From Bacteroidales bacterium (GTDB lineage: Bacteria > Bacteroidota > Bacteroidia > Bacteroidales > F082): a DNA stretch of 64,000 bases. Below are positions 18,449 to 28,607 of this stretch, piece by piece. The DNA lies in NCBI GenBank assembly GCA_015493525.1, contig WGCY01000001.1, positions 56,192 through 120,191 of the forward strand, given 5' to 3'. The notes beneath the pieces were generated by a model that ran no database searches, was not told where the DNA came from, and was given only the letters and a program-made list of their open reading frames with translations. Within the stretch, counting starts at the first letter, position 1. Each line of letters begins with the position of its first letter. The translations under genes were made by a program, and so were the position numbers.

Positions 18449-18593
18449 ATTTTCTGTTTGCTGTGGAAAAGAATTTACAAAAAAAACTATCCCCATTTGA
18501 TTTTGAAGATTGTTTCTTCTGCATATACGATTTGCCTGATGGCTCCGTTGATAGGATGTTGTTGTTTGCGCTTACAGCCCAAAAACAGGTTTT

Positions 18594-20006
18594 ATGAAAC
18601 TGAAAATAAATAGTTTTTTGTTCTTGCTCTTGCTCTTGTCAACCGGACTGAACGCCCAGAATGTTCAGGTTACCGGAACGTTAAAGGGCTTTGAAAAAGG
18701 GTGCCTTGTGCGGGTTTTGGTTTATGCCGATCAGTTTTCCCTGCTGGAAAAGACTGTGGCTACTACACGGACGGACAGTGCGGGAAATTTCCGGATGTCA
18801 TTCCCTGTTCATGCGGCTACCTACGCCATGCTCGCCGTGGACCTGAAACGGACAGGGTTTTATTTAAAACCGGATGCCGTTTACCATTTTAACATTGCCG
18901 GCGATTCGCTGGCCCGTCATGCTTCCCCGTTTGAAGAAATTCCCCTGAAGGTGCAGTTGAAAGCAGGTGATGACAGCCTGAATGCCTACATAGGAGCTTA
19001 CGATATACTTTATAACAAGTTGATAATAAATCATTTCAGGGATATTTACCAGTTTCATGACCGGAAGCCCTTTGATAATTTTAAAACGGCAGTCGAAAAG
19101 CAGTTCGGGCACATCAAGTCTCCATACGTACGGCAATACATACACTATTCACTGGCTTCAATGGTGTGGGGCTTACGGGCAAAATCGCTGGCGGAAATCA
19201 TTGCCGATGACTTTTCCGGGAAGCCGGTGTTGTACCAAAATATTCAATATACCGGGTTTTTCAATAATTTTTTTCAGACTTATTTTGAATCGACAATAAA
19301 AAAACCGGTAAGCCGCGATAAACTGCTCCTGGTGGTCCCGAAAAGGAGCCTTGCAAAGCTGGATGAACTCTTTGCTTCTGTTCCGGCCCTGTCTGCCGAT
19401 GCCCGTGTACGGCAACTGGCCGAAATGATCCAGCTGGCCAAATATTTCAACGACCCGGGTTTTGAACGACAGGATATTGCCGCTCTTTTTAAACAAATTG
19501 CTGCAAACAGCCGGTTTCCTGAAAACAGAACGGTCGCCCGTGATTACTTAAAGAAATTATTTGCCCTACTTGCCGGAACACCTGCACCTGCTTTCCAATT
19601 GCCCGATTTTACAGGAAATGAACACTCCTTGAAAGATTTTGCCGGGAAATTTGTTTTGTTGAGTTTTATCAATACGGATTGTCCGGTGTGCAACAGGCAG
19701 CTGGATGAATTACATGACATAGGCCAAAAAGCGGGGGCAGGTTTCACCAACCTGACGATAGTGAAAGGAAAAATTACGCCTGCGTTTATGGATACGGTAC
19801 ATCCCACTGACAGAAACTGGCCTTTTTTAATGCTGGGCAAAAGTATTCTGCTATTGGAAAAGTATCAGGTGGTTACCTATCCTGCTTACGTCCTGGTTGA
19901 CCCCATGGGGCGTATTTCCATGGCCCCGGCCCCCATGCCCGACGGAGATTTGCAGCGACTGGTTGCTATTAAGATGAATGCTTTTAAAAAAAGGAAAGAA
20001 AATTAA
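18594..20006 (+). CDS. Exported TlpA-like thiol-disulfide oxidoreductase
   Basis: 470 aa with a signal peptide (cleavage near LNAQN). It has an N-terminal beta-rich domain (residues 25-120) resembling the DUF4369-type domain common in Bacteroidota thioredoxin-fold proteins, a helical middle, and a C-terminal AhpC/TSA-thioredoxin domain from about 335 (APAFQLPDFTG) with the redox pair C363-P-V-C366. The CPVC motif replaces the common CxPC of TlpA. It is probably periplasmic and acts in thiol redox balance or cytochrome maturation; the partner is unknown. Confidence 0.85.
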   Translation: MKLKINSFLFLLLLLSTGLNAQNVQVTGTLKGFEKGCLVRVLVYADQFSLLEKTVATTRTDSAGNFRMSFPVHAATYAMLAVDLKRTGFYLKPDAVYHFNIAGDSLARHASPFEEIPLKVQLKAGDDSLNAYIGAYDILYNKLIINHFRDIYQFHDRKPFDNFKTAVEKQFGHIKSPYVRQYIHYSLASMVWGLRAKSLAEIIADDFSGKPVLYQNIQYTGFFNNFFQTYFESTIKKPVSRDKLLLVVPKRSLAKLDELFASVPALSADARVRQLAEMIQLAKYFNDPGFERQDIAALFKQIAANSRFPENRTVARDYLKKLFALLAGTPAPAFQLPDFTGNEHSLKDFAGKFVLLSFINTDCPVCNRQLDELHDIGQKAGAGFTNLTIVKGKITPAFMDTVHPTDRNWPFLMLGKSILLLEKYQVVTYPAYVLVDPMGRISMAPAPMPDGDLQRLVAIKMNAFKKRKEN

Positions 20007-20017
20007 CCTGCTTTCAA

Positions 20018-20025
20018 TACCTTTG
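20018..20025 (+). promoter_or_regulatory. Minus-7 element for secA
   Basis: TACCTTTG, matching TAnnTTTG, 77 nt before the secA ATG, downstream of the TlpA-like gene stop. Confidence 0.45.
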
Positions 20026-20101
20026 CAATATTATTGAACTTGTCAGGTTATGACATTAAGGAACAATAATTGATAAGAACAGATTTCAATTTATCAAGAT
20101 T

Positions 20102-23100
20102 ATGATTAGTTTTATTAAAAAGGTATTGGGCGATAAAGCCTCCCGTGATAAAAAAGCCATTAACCCGATAGTCAACAAAGTAAAAGAGGCCTACGAAGGG
20201 ATTAAAAAGCTGAGTAACGACGAACTGCGTGCCAAAACGCAGGAATTTAAAGATAAAATAGCTGCTTTTATTTCAGAAGATGAGAAAAAGCGGGATGCCC
20301 TTAAGCAACGTATCGAAAATGAGCATGATATGCCCATGCAGGAGAAGGAAAAAATCTATGCTGAAATAGATAAACTCTCGACGCATATTTACGAAAAGAC
20401 CCAGGAGATACTGGATGTTTTGCTGCCGGAAGCTTTTGCCGTGATGAAAGAAACCGCCCGGCGGTTTAAAGACAATCCGGAAGTTGCCGTAACCGCTAAC
20501 GACTGGGACCGGCATTTGGCCACTATCATGGACAACGTTCGTATTGACGGCGACACGGCTTACTATAAAAATCAATGGATGGCCGGAGGGAGCCTTATTA
20601 CCTGGGAAATGGTGCATTACGATGTACAGCTCTACGGGGGCGTGGTTTTGCATCAGGGAAAAATTGCCGAAATGGCTACCGGTGAAGGGAAAACCCTTGT
20701 GGCAACACTTCCCGTTTACCTAAATGCCTTGCCGGGAAAAGGGGTCCATGTGGTTACGGTAAACGACTACCTTGCCAAACGTGACTCCGAATGGATGGGC
20801 ATGTTGTTGGAGTTTCACGGATTGAAAGTCGATTGTATCGACAAACACGAACCCAATACGGCCGAGCGGCGCAATGCTTATCTTTCGGATGTTACCTACG
20901 GAACCAACAACGAATTTGGCTTTGATTACCTGCGTGACAATATGACAGGCGACCCTGCTGAAATGGTCCAGCGCGATCCCTATTACAGCATTGTGGATGA
21001 GGTTGACTCCGTTTTGATTGACGATGCCCGTACACCATTGATTATCTCCGGCCCTACGCCAAAAGGCGACAAACATGAATTTGATGTGCTTAAAGGCGAT
21101 GTGGAGAAATTATACAATGCACAGAAAAACCTGGTTTCCCGTTTGTTGTCAGAAGCACGCAGTATCCTGAAAAATAATCCGAAAGGGGACGAACTCAACA
21201 AAGCGGGCGATTTAATTTTTACCGCTTACCACGGACTTCCAAAAAATCATGCACTGATTAAGCTCCTGAGCGAAGAGGGCAACAAAGCACTTATGCAAAA
21301 GCGCGAAAGCTTTTACCTGCAGGAACAGGCAAAAAACATGCACATTATCGATGATGAACTCTATTTCGTCATTGATGAAAAAAATAACTCTTCCGATTTG
21401 TCGGAAAAGGGGATAGACCTGCTCACCAAATCATACAATGATCCGCAATTTTTTATCCTTCCCAATATTGGCGAACGCATTGCCGAACTGGAAAATATGG
21501 GGCTGGAAGAAAAAGACCTGTTGCAGAAGAAGAATGAGATGATTACCGATTATGCCATCAAATCGGAAAGGGTCCATACGGTTACCCAGCTATTAAAAGC
21601 CTACACGCTTTTCGAAAAAGATGTGGAATACGTCATCATGGACAACAAAATTAAGATTGTTGACGAACAAACGGGACGTATCATGGAAGGCCGGCGTTAT
21701 TCCGACGGATTGCACCAGGCCATCGAAGCCAAGGAAAACGTAAAAGTTGAAGCTGCAACCCAGACTTATGCAACGGTTACCCTGCAGAACTATTTCAGGA
21801 TGTACAAGAAGCTTGCAGGAATGACAGGTACTGCCGAAACCGAGGCCGGTGAATTTTGGGACATCTACAAACTTGATGTCGTGGTAATCCCTACCAACAA
21901 GCCTATTATCAGGGACGACAGGCAGGACCTGGTTTATAAAACCAAACGGGAGAAATATACCGCTGTGATTGATGAAATTGAGAACCTGGTAAAACAAAAA
22001 CGGCCCTCGCTGGTGGGGACAACTTCTGTGGAGACATCGGAATTGTTGAGCAAGATGTTGACCAGGAGGCACATTGAACACAACATCCTGAATGCCAAAT
22101 TACACTTTAAAGAAGCACAGATTATCAGGGAAGCCGGTCATGCCGGAAGGGTTACCATTGCTACCAATATGGCCGGCCGTGGTACCGACATTAAACTGGG
22201 GCCCGGCGTAGTTGAAGCCGGCGGTTTGGCCATTATCGGTACGGAAAGGCATGACTCCAGGCGTGTTGACCGCCAGTTGCGTGGACGTGCCGGAAGACAG
22301 GGCGACCCCGGAAGTTCACAGTTTTATGTGTCGCTCGAAGATGATTTGATGCGGATGTTCAGCTCGGGAAGGGTGGCCGGAATTATGGACCGCCTCGGGC
22401 TGAAAGAAGGAGAGGTCATCCAGCACTCCATGATTACCAAATCCATTGAACGCGCACAGAGAAAAGTGGAGGAGAACAATTTCGGTATCAGAAAGCGTTT
22501 GCTGGAATACGACGACATTATGAATTCGCAAAGGGAGGTGATTTACAAAAAACGCCGTCATGCCCTTTTCGGCGAACGCCTTGCAGTGGATATCTCCAAC
22601 ATGATGTACGACCTTTGTGAGCAGATTGTTTTTGAAAATCAGGAAAACAGTAATTATGCCTCTTTTGAGATGCAGGTGCTGCGAACGCTTTCTACGGAGC
22701 CGGTTGTCGGTGAAAAAGAATTTCTGGCATTGCCGGCAGAAGAAATTACAGAGAAACTTTTTGCAAAAGTGTATAAGGCGTATCAGCAGAAACGCGAACG
22801 CCTTGTCATGCAGACGTTTCCGGTGGTAAAAGATGTGTATGAGAACCAATCGCAGTACGAAAATATTGCCATTCCTTTTAGTGATGGACAAAAGCAGGTC
22901 CAGATTATTGCCAACCTGAAAAAGGCTGTTGAATCGGAAGGAAAAGAGATTGCCCTTGCCTTTGAAAAAGGAATTGTGCTGAATACCATTGACGATGCCT
23001 GGAAAGAACAGCTTCGCGAAATGGATGACCTGAAACAATCGGTACAAAATGCTTCGTACGAACAAAAAGACCCGCTGTTGGTTTATAAGTTCGAATCGTT

Positions 23101-23395
23101 TAACCTGTTTAAAAGTATGATTGAGAAAATCAATACCGAGGTAGTATCCTACCTGATCAGGGGTGATATTTTCAATCCGGAACAGCAGATTTTCAGAGAG
23201 GCCAAGATTAACCGTGGTATCGATCGTTCCAAAATCAGAGAGGAGAGGGGAGACATGCTTTCGCAGGCAAATGCTGATACTCAGGAGCATGTGAAGCCGC
23301 AACCTGTAAAAGTGGCCAAAAAAGTCGGGCGTAATGATCCCTGTCCCTGCGGTAGCGGAAAAAAATACAAAAACTGTTGTGGAAGAAATGCCTGA
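20102..23395 (+). CDS. secA: Preprotein translocase subunit SecA
   Basis: ATPase motor of the Sec pathway. It is 1097 aa, longer than the E. coli protein, as is usual in Bacteroidota because of insertions in the first nucleotide-binding domain. Walker A is [11 protein letters not shown] near residue 193 and the Walker B-like segment is [45 protein letters not shown] and the R-finger region [13 protein letters not shown] are intact. The C-terminus has the zinc-binding SecB/ribosome-contact motif [13 protein letters not shown]. Confidence 0.98.
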   Translation: MISFIKKVLGDKASRDKKAINPIVNKVKEAYEGIKKLSNDELRAKTQEFKDKIAAFISEDEKKRDALKQRIENEHDMPMQEKEKIYAEIDKLSTHIYEKTQEILDVLLPEAFAVMKETARRFKDNPEVAVTANDWDRHLATIMDNVRIDGDTAYYKNQWMAGGSLITWEMVHYDVQLYGGVVLHQGKIAEMATGEGKTLVATLPVYLNALPGKGVHVVTVNDYLAKRDSEWMGMLLEFHGLKVDCIDKHEPNTAERRNAYLSDVTYGTNNEFGFDYLRDNMTGDPAEMVQRDPYYSIVDEVDSVLIDDARTPLIISGPTPKGDKHEFDVLKGDVEKLYNAQKNLVSRLLSEARSILKNNPKGDELNKAGDLIFTAYHGLPKNHALIKLLSEEGNKALMQKRESFYLQEQAKNMHIIDDELYFVIDEKNNSSDLSEKGIDLLTKSYNDPQFFILPNIGERIAELENMGLEEKDLLQKKNEMITDYAIKSERVHTVTQLLKAYTLFEKDVEYVIMDNKIKIVDEQTGRIMEGRRYSDGLHQAIEAKENVKVEAATQTYATVTLQNYFRMYKKLAGMTGTAETEAGEFWDIYKLDVVVIPTNKPIIRDDRQDLVYKTKREKYTAVIDEIENLVKQKRPSLVGTTSVETSELLSKMLTRRHIEHNILNAKLHFKEAQIIREAGHAGRVTIATNMAGRGTDIKLGPGVVEAGGLAIIGTERHDSRRVDRQLRGRAGRQGDPGSSQFYVSLEDDLMRMFSSGRVAGIMDRLGLKEGEVIQHSMITKSIERAQRKVEENNFGIRKRLLEYDDIMNSQREVIYKKRRHALFGERLAVDISNMMYDLCEQIVFENQENSNYASFEMQVLRTLSTEPVVGEKEFLALPAEEITEKLFAKVYKAYQQKRERLVMQTFPVVKDVYENQSQYENIAIPFSDGQKQVQIIANLKKAVESEGKEIALAFEKGIVLNTIDDAWKEQLREMDDLKQSVQNASYEQKDPLLVYKFESFNLFKSMIEKINTEVVSYLIRGDIFNPEQQIFREAKINRGIDRSKIREERGDMLSQANADTQEHVKPQPVKVAKKVGRNDPCPCGSGKKYKNCCGRNA

Positions 23396-23412
23396 AAATA
23401 AATGATGGCTTT

Positions 23413-23445
23413 TTTGTTGCTTGAATAAAATTTTTTCTACATTTA
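23413..23445 (+). promoter_or_regulatory. Probable promoter of the thr leader-thrABC operon
   Basis: TTTG at 23413-23416 and GTTG at 23416-23419, then TACATTTA at 23438-23445, one base off TAnnTTTG, with an 18-nt spacer from the second TTG. It would start transcription near 23452, leaving a leader RNA of about 235 nt before thrA. Confidence 0.5.
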
Positions 23446-23520
23446 CCCCGGTAAAAACAAGCATTTGAAAAATCTGTTTCACATAAACATTATTCCTCCC
23501 TTTGCAGGGCGTTGCCATTT

Positions 23521-23610
23521 GGGGTATGGGATGTCTGTGCCTGCTTGTACAACTACTACCACATCAACCCCTTAGGGGGTTTGCTTTATCATATTTTTCT
23601 CCGGGGGAGT
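23521..23610 (+). promoter_or_regulatory. Candidate transcription attenuator of the thr operon
   Basis: The region folds in two mutually exclusive ways that both use ACCCC at 23567-23571. Fold A pairs GGGGT (23521-23525) and GATGT (23530-23534) with ACCCC (23567-23571) and ACATC (23561-23565), a 10-bp interrupted helix that buries the leader start codon. Fold B pairs AACCCC (23566-23571) with GGGGTT (23576-23581), loop TTAG holding the leader stop codon, followed by a T-rich tail to 23598. A further CTCC-GGG-GGAG hairpin lies at 23599-23609. Leader translation would disrupt fold A. Which fold terminates transcription is not decided by sequence alone. Confidence 0.6.
23531..23575 (+). CDS. thrL: Threonine-rich leader peptide of the thr operon
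   Basis: ATG-initiated 14-codon ORF reading MSVPACTTTTTSTP and stop. Six of 14 codons are Thr, five of them consecutive (ACA ACT ACT ACC ACA), 113 nt before the thrA stop-free frame begins. A purine-rich GGGGTATGGG precedes the ATG. The ORF lies inside the alternative hairpins described separately. By analogy with thrL of enterobacteria, ribosome stalling at Thr codons when charged tRNA-Thr is scarce would control thrABC expression. The name is by function; there is no sequence homology to the E. coli leader beyond Thr content. Confidence 0.7.
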   Translation: MSVPACTTTTTSTP

Positions 23611-23687
23611 TCTTCCCTGCCAATCAAACAAAAATAATATTATGCCTGCTTATGGCCAGGTAATTTCTGTAAATAACTATAATCAAA

Positions 23688-26135
23688 ATGGTAGTAATTA
23701 AATTCGGGGGCAGTTCGATAGCCAATGCCGAAAGAATAAAAAAGGTTATCGGGATTGTGAAAAATAAAAACCAGCACGATGGGTTGGTTGTTGTGGCTTC
23801 CGCTTTGGGCGGGATAACCAATCTTTTGGAAAAATGTGGCGAAACGGCCAGTGCCGGCGATGAAAAATACAAAGAAATATTGGCCGAAGTTGAGAAAAGG
23901 CATCAGTCCGTTATCGTTGACCTTTTTCCACTCAAAAGCCAGGGTGGGATGAAAGCCACCATAAAATTATTGCTCAACGAGCTGGAAGAAGTCTGCCTTG
24001 GCGTATTCCTGTTGCAGGAATTAAACCTGAAATCGCGCGACAGGATACTCTCATTCGGTGAACGGATGTCGGGGTTTCTCTTGTCTGAAGCTTTCAATTA
24101 TTATGGTGTCCCTATGGCCTATCTCGATGCCCGTGAGCTGCTGATAACCGATGACACATTCGGCCATGCCAGGCTGGACTTTAAGAAAACCCGCCAACAG
24201 GTCCTTTCCCGCCTCACGGGGGTGGGCCAAACTGTTTTTGTCTCAGGTTTTATCAGCTCCACTTCTGCCGGAATCCCCACAACCCTTGGCCGGGGAGGTT
24301 CCGACTATACAGCGGCTGTCCTTGCAGCCATTACACACAGCAGTGTGTTGGAGATATGGACAGATGTGGATGGCGTTTTGACGGCCGATCCCCGCTTCGT
24401 GGAGAGTGCCATGCCATTGAAGAAGCTGTCGTACAGCGAACTTATGGAGATGTCCCATTTTGGTGCAAAGGTCGTTTATCCTCCGAGTATTCAGCCTGTT
24501 ATGAAAGAAAATATCCCGGTCCTTATAAAAAATACTTTTCATCCCGATGCTCCCGGAACAGTTGTCGATAAACAGGGAACACCTCATGGAAATTTGGTGA
24601 AAGGGCTTTCTCACATCGAAAATGTCGTTTTACTGACGCTTTCCGGTAGTGGAATGATGGGGGTAACCGGCATCTCTGCCCGCCTGTTTTTGTGTTTGTC
24701 GCAACAAGAGGTAAATGTAATTTTTATCACACAGGCTTCATCCGAGCATTCTATTACACTGGCTATTATCCCATCGGATGAGGACAAAGCCCGAAAAGCC
24801 ATCGCGCAGGAATTTGCACCTGAACTAAAGCTGTCCATGGTTGATGAACTGCATGTGGAAAAAGACCTTTCCATTATTGCCCTCGTAGGCGATAATATGA
24901 AATCGTCGCTCGGATTGAGCGGAAAAGCCTTTGATGCCCTCGGGAAAAACGGGGTGAACATTCGTGCCATAGCACAGGGGTCCACAGAAAAAAATATATC
25001 CCTTGTCGTTAGCAAAATTGATGTTACCAAAGCCCTCAATGTGTTGCACGAACGTTTCTTCCTTGCCCGCTACAAAAAAGTGCATCTCTTTATGATTGGT
25101 GTGGGAAATGTGGGCGGAACGCTTTTGCAGCAACTGAAAAACCAATACGATTTTCTGAAAAAAGAATATGCGTTAAAGATGAATGTGGTGGCTTTGGCCA
25201 ACAGCCGGAAAATGTTGTTTGAGCCCAATGGAATCCCTTTTGAAACCTGGGAAAAACAGTTGGAATCAGAAGGGGAACCCATGAATAAGGACTTGTTTGT
25301 CAGTAAAATGAAAGCACTTAACCTGCGAAACTCGATTTTTGTGGATAATACGGCGAGTGCCCAGATGAGCAGTCTTTACATTACCATTCTAAAAAGCAGT
25401 ATCAGTGTGGTTACTTCCAACAAAATAGCCTCTTCCTCTGATTATTCTACGTACAAAAAGCTGCTGGATACTGCTTTTGCCATGAAAAAGAAATATTTGT
25501 TTGAGACCAATGTAGGGGCGGGGCTGCCTGTGCTGAAAACTATTCGTGATATGGTGAGAAGCGGGGATAAAATACTGAAAATAAAAGCGGTATTGTCGGG
25601 AAGCCTGAATTTTATCTTTAACAATTTTACGGATAATGTGAAGTTCTCCGATGTGGTAAAACAAGCACGTGATGAGGGCTATACCGAACCTGACCCGCGG
25701 CAGGACCTGAGTGGCCGGGATGTCATGCGAAAGATTTTGATACTTGCCCGTGAAAGTGGCTATCCGTTGGAGCCGGAAGAGGTGACAGTTGCCCCGTTTA
25801 TGCCTGAAAATTTAATGAATGTGCCTTCGAAAGAAAAGTTTATGGAAGCCCTGGCCAACTACGATAACTATTTTGAGATATTACGGAAAAAAGCTGCCGG
25901 CACAAATAAGAGATGGCGGTATGTGGCTGAATTTGAGAATGGAAAGGCAAAAATAGGCTTGCAAATGGCCGATGTTTCCCAGCCTTGTTTTTACCTCGAT
26001 GGAAAAGACAACATTGTGCTTATCTATTCGCAACGCTATGACAAGCAGCCGTTGGTTATTAAAGGTGCCGGTGCCGGTGCCGATGTAACGGCTTCGGGGG
26101 TTTTTGCAGACATTATCTCTATTGTAAACCAGTAA
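23688..26135 (+). CDS. thrA: Bifunctional aspartate kinase / homoserine dehydrogenase I
   Basis: Catalyses the first and third steps of threonine/methionine synthesis from aspartate. It is 815 aa. The aspartokinase domain begins VVIKFGGSSIANAERI (1-290, with TLGRGGSDYTAA), then two ACT regulatory regions (about 310-455, with VSGTGM-like LSGSGMMGVTGI). The homoserine dehydrogenase domain starts near 464 (FMIGVGNVGGTLL, the NAD(P)-binding GxGxxG), with the substrate-binding ETNVGAGLPVLKTIRDM and DPRQDLSGRDVMRKILIL segments. It is the first structural gene of the operon, 10 nt from thrB. Confidence 0.97.
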   Translation: MVVIKFGGSSIANAERIKKVIGIVKNKNQHDGLVVVASALGGITNLLEKCGETASAGDEKYKEILAEVEKRHQSVIVDLFPLKSQGGMKATIKLLLNELEEVCLGVFLLQELNLKSRDRILSFGERMSGFLLSEAFNYYGVPMAYLDARELLITDDTFGHARLDFKKTRQQVLSRLTGVGQTVFVSGFISSTSAGIPTTLGRGGSDYTAAVLAAITHSSVLEIWTDVDGVLTADPRFVESAMPLKKLSYSELMEMSHFGAKVVYPPSIQPVMKENIPVLIKNTFHPDAPGTVVDKQGTPHGNLVKGLSHIENVVLLTLSGSGMMGVTGISARLFLCLSQQEVNVIFITQASSEHSITLAIIPSDEDKARKAIAQEFAPELKLSMVDELHVEKDLSIIALVGDNMKSSLGLSGKAFDALGKNGVNIRAIAQGSTEKNISLVVSKIDVTKALNVLHERFFLARYKKVHLFMIGVGNVGGTLLQQLKNQYDFLKKEYALKMNVVALANSRKMLFEPNGIPFETWEKQLESEGEPMNKDLFVSKMKALNLRNSIFVDNTASAQMSSLYITILKSSISVVTSNKIASSSDYSTYKKLLDTAFAMKKKYLFETNVGAGLPVLKTIRDMVRSGDKILKIKAVLSGSLNFIFNNFTDNVKFSDVVKQARDEGYTEPDPRQDLSGRDVMRKILILARESGYPLEPEEVTVAPFMPENLMNVPSKEKFMEALANYDNYFEILRKKAAGTNKRWRYVAEFENGKAKIGLQMADVSQPCFYLDGKDNIVLIYSQRYDKQPLVIKGAGAGADVTASGVFADIISIVNQ

Positions 26136-26145
26136 ACAGATCCTT

Positions 26146-27084
26146 ATGAAAGAAGTTAGCATTTTTTCCCCGGCCACGGTGGCCAATGTCTCCTGTGCTT
26201 TTGATATTTTGGGGTTTGCCATGGAGAATGCCGGCGACGAGATGGTTTTTCGTAAAACCACGCAAAAAGGCATTCGTATTGTGATGAAAAATTTCAGAGA
26301 ACTCCCTGCACAGCCTGAACAAAATGTGGCCGGCGTGGTGGCATTGGCCATGATAGAAAAAAGTCAGCCCGATTTCGGGATACTTATCGAAATAAAAAAA
26401 GGTATTCTTCCGGGAAGTGGTATGGGATCCAGTGGTGCCAGTGCCGGCGGGGCCGCTTTTGGTGTCAACAGGCTGCTGGGGGAACCTTTTACCCAAACAG
26501 AACTGGTACAGTTTGCCATGCTTGGCGAAGCCCTGGCTTCGGGCGTGGCCCATGCCGATAATGTGGCCCCCAATTTGTTCGGTGGCTTTACTTTGGTACG
26601 GAGTACTTCCCCGCTTGACATAATACCGTTGCATACACCGCCATCCCTCTCGGTAAGTGTCCTGCATCCGCTTATCGAGGTGAAGACAAAAAATGCCCGG
26701 AACATCCTGAAAAAGTCCCTGCTGTTGAAAGATGCCGTACTGCAATGGGGAAATATCGCCGGACTTGTCAGTGGCCTTTTCATGGAAGATTATGGGCTGA
26801 TAGCCCGTTCGATGCATGATGGCATTGTGGAACCTGTCCGCTCCATGCTCATACCGCTTTTTGATGAGCTGAAACAGGCTGCCCTCGAAGCCGGTGCCCT
26901 CGGGTGCAGTATCTCGGGTTCGGGGCCTTCCGTTTTTGCCCTTTCGGATAATGGGGCTGTTGCCAAAAACGTTACCAGGGCTTTAAAAAAGGTGTATGCC
27001 GGAAGAGAGGTGCCTTATGAAACTTTTACTTCAGCCATTGGCCAACAGGGCTGCCGTGTCTTGACAAAAAGCAATAACGGATAA
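26146..27084 (+). CDS. thrB: Homoserine kinase
   Basis: GHMP-family kinase of 312 aa phosphorylating L-homoserine to O-phosphohomoserine. The ATP-binding motif GILPGSGMGSSGASAGGAA and the N-terminal PATVANVSCAFDILGFAM segment are typical, as is the C-terminal GCSISGSGPSVFAL. It sits between thrA and thrC with short intergenic gaps. Confidence 0.97.
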   Translation: MKEVSIFSPATVANVSCAFDILGFAMENAGDEMVFRKTTQKGIRIVMKNFRELPAQPEQNVAGVVALAMIEKSQPDFGILIEIKKGILPGSGMGSSGASAGGAAFGVNRLLGEPFTQTELVQFAMLGEALASGVAHADNVAPNLFGGFTLVRSTSPLDIIPLHTPPSLSVSVLHPLIEVKTKNARNILKKSLLLKDAVLQWGNIAGLVSGLFMEDYGLIARSMHDGIVEPVRSMLIPLFDELKQAALEAGALGCSISGSGPSVFALSDNGAVAKNVTRALKKVYAGREVPYETFTSAIGQQGCRVLTKSNNG

Positions 27085-27120
27085 ATCTTTTGTCATTAAT
27101 TGAACCATAAAACTTTGAAA

Positions 27121-28410
27121 ATGAAATATTACAGTACAAACCATCAATCGCCGGGCGTTTCCTTTAAGGACGCTGTTTTGAAAAGTATGGCCCCTGACAA
27201 GGGCTTGTATTTTCCGGAAAACATTCCTGCCCTTCCCGATACGTTTTTTAAAAAACTCTCCGGCATGCCGCCTGAAGAGATTGGCTTTCATTTTCTGAAA
27301 CCATACGTGGATGGTGCTCTGTCAGATAAGCAATTATACGAACTCCTGGAGGATGTCTTTTCGTTTGATATACCTCTTTCAGAAGTTGGCCCCGACAAAT
27401 ATGCCCTGGAGCTTTTTCATGGCCCCACACTCGCGTTTAAAGATGTGGGCGCCAGAACGCTGGCCCGTCTGCTGTCTGTGTTCTCGGCCGGTACAAAAAC
27501 AACTGTTCTTGTGGCCACTTCGGGGGATACGGGCAGTGCGGTGGCCCATGGGTTTTTTGAAATGCCCGATACGGATGTCGTTGTGCTGTATCCCAAAAAC
27601 AAAGTCAGTAAGTTGCAGGAAAAGCAATTTACCACACTGGGAAAAAATATTACGGCTTTGGAAGTGGATGGAAATTTTGATGATTGCCAGCGCATGGTGA
27701 AAGCTGCCTTCGCCGATGAGGAGTTACAAAAACGGATGCATTTGTCTTCGGCCAACTCTATCAACATTGCGCGGTTGTTGCCACAGGCCATTTACTATTT
27801 TTATGCTTATGGCCAGCTGAAAAACAAATCAAAACCCGTTGTTGTTTCCGTACCAACGGGAAACCTTGGCAACCTTGCCGCAGGGTTGCTTGCAAAACGG
27901 TCGGGACTGCCTGTAGATTGCTTTGTGGCTTCCGGCAACCGCAACAATGTTTTTCAGGAATACCTTGAAACCGGAAACTACACCCCGCGGCCTTCGGTTC
28001 CCACCATCTCCAATGCCATGGATGTGGGGAACCCCAGCAACCTGGCCCGGCTTCAGGAGCTTTATGGCCACTCCTTTCAGGCGGCCCGCAAAGACATTGT
28101 CCCTTTTCATTTTTCTGATGAAGAAACCCGCCATGTCATCGCACAGGTTTATCACGAAACAAAATATATTCTGGATCCGCATGGCGCCGTGGCCTTTCTC
28201 GGTTTATCAGCCTACATGGAGAAACACGATGTTACGGGGATTTTCCTCGAAACGGCCCACCCGGCAAAATTTTATCCGGTGGTGGAAGAAGAAATACAAC
28301 AAAAAATAGCTATTCCCCAAAGACTTTCTAAAACCCTGCACCTTCCCAAACAAAGTTTGGAAATTGGTCATCACACGGAGGATTTGAAAAGATTCTTGTT
28401 GGAGCGGTAA
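27121..28410 (+). CDS. thrC: Threonine synthase
   Basis: PLP enzyme converting O-phosphohomoserine to L-threonine, 429 aa. The PLP lysine is in HGPTLAFKDVGAR; ATSGDTGSAVAHGF and SVPTGNLGNLAAG are substrate and phosphate loops of the family. An in-frame TTG at 27100 could add seven residues, but MKYYSTNHQ from the ATG at 27121 is the usual N-terminus. It is the last gene of the operon. Confidence 0.96.
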   Translation: MKYYSTNHQSPGVSFKDAVLKSMAPDKGLYFPENIPALPDTFFKKLSGMPPEEIGFHFLKPYVDGALSDKQLYELLEDVFSFDIPLSEVGPDKYALELFHGPTLAFKDVGARTLARLLSVFSAGTKTTVLVATSGDTGSAVAHGFFEMPDTDVVVLYPKNKVSKLQEKQFTTLGKNITALEVDGNFDDCQRMVKAAFADEELQKRMHLSSANSINIARLLPQAIYYFYAYGQLKNKSKPVVVSVPTGNLGNLAAGLLAKRSGLPVDCFVASGNRNNVFQEYLETGNYTPRPSVPTISNAMDVGNPSNLARLQELYGHSFQAARKDIVPFHFSDEETRHVIAQVYHETKYILDPHGAVAFLGLSAYMEKHDVTGIFLETAHPAKFYPVVEEEIQQKIAIPQRLSKTLHLPKQSLEIGHHTEDLKRFLLER

Positions 28411-28456
28411 CAGCCTGTTCTCAGGTGCATTGGGAATGGCTGTATAGCTGTTTTTT
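28409..28456 (+). terminator. Possible terminator after thrC
   Basis: AACAGC (28409-28414) can pair with GCTGTT (28447-28452), with an inner ACAGCC/GGCTGT option, followed by TTTTT. The stem is imperfect. Confidence 0.35.
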
Positions 28457-28607
28457 CCAGATAAGAAGTTGTTTAAGACTCAAACAACTTCATAAAATAA
28501 AAGCACTGGAACAGTAAAATATTTTTTCTATTTTTATACTTTCCTATTTGAAAGTTAAAGAGTTCCCGGTAACGCCTACGGCTGCCAACAAAAGAAAGGC
28601 TGTGATT

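Noticed and set aside
22316..23518. Long open frame opposite secA (about 400 codons)
   Set aside because: It lies entirely opposite the well-conserved SecA coding sequence, has no recognisable protein features, and is expected from codon bias.
23638..23687. Second leader ORF just before thrA (ATG at 23642)
   Set aside because: It is short, ends in frame with no enrichment for a single amino acid, and lacks the pattern of an attenuator peptide.
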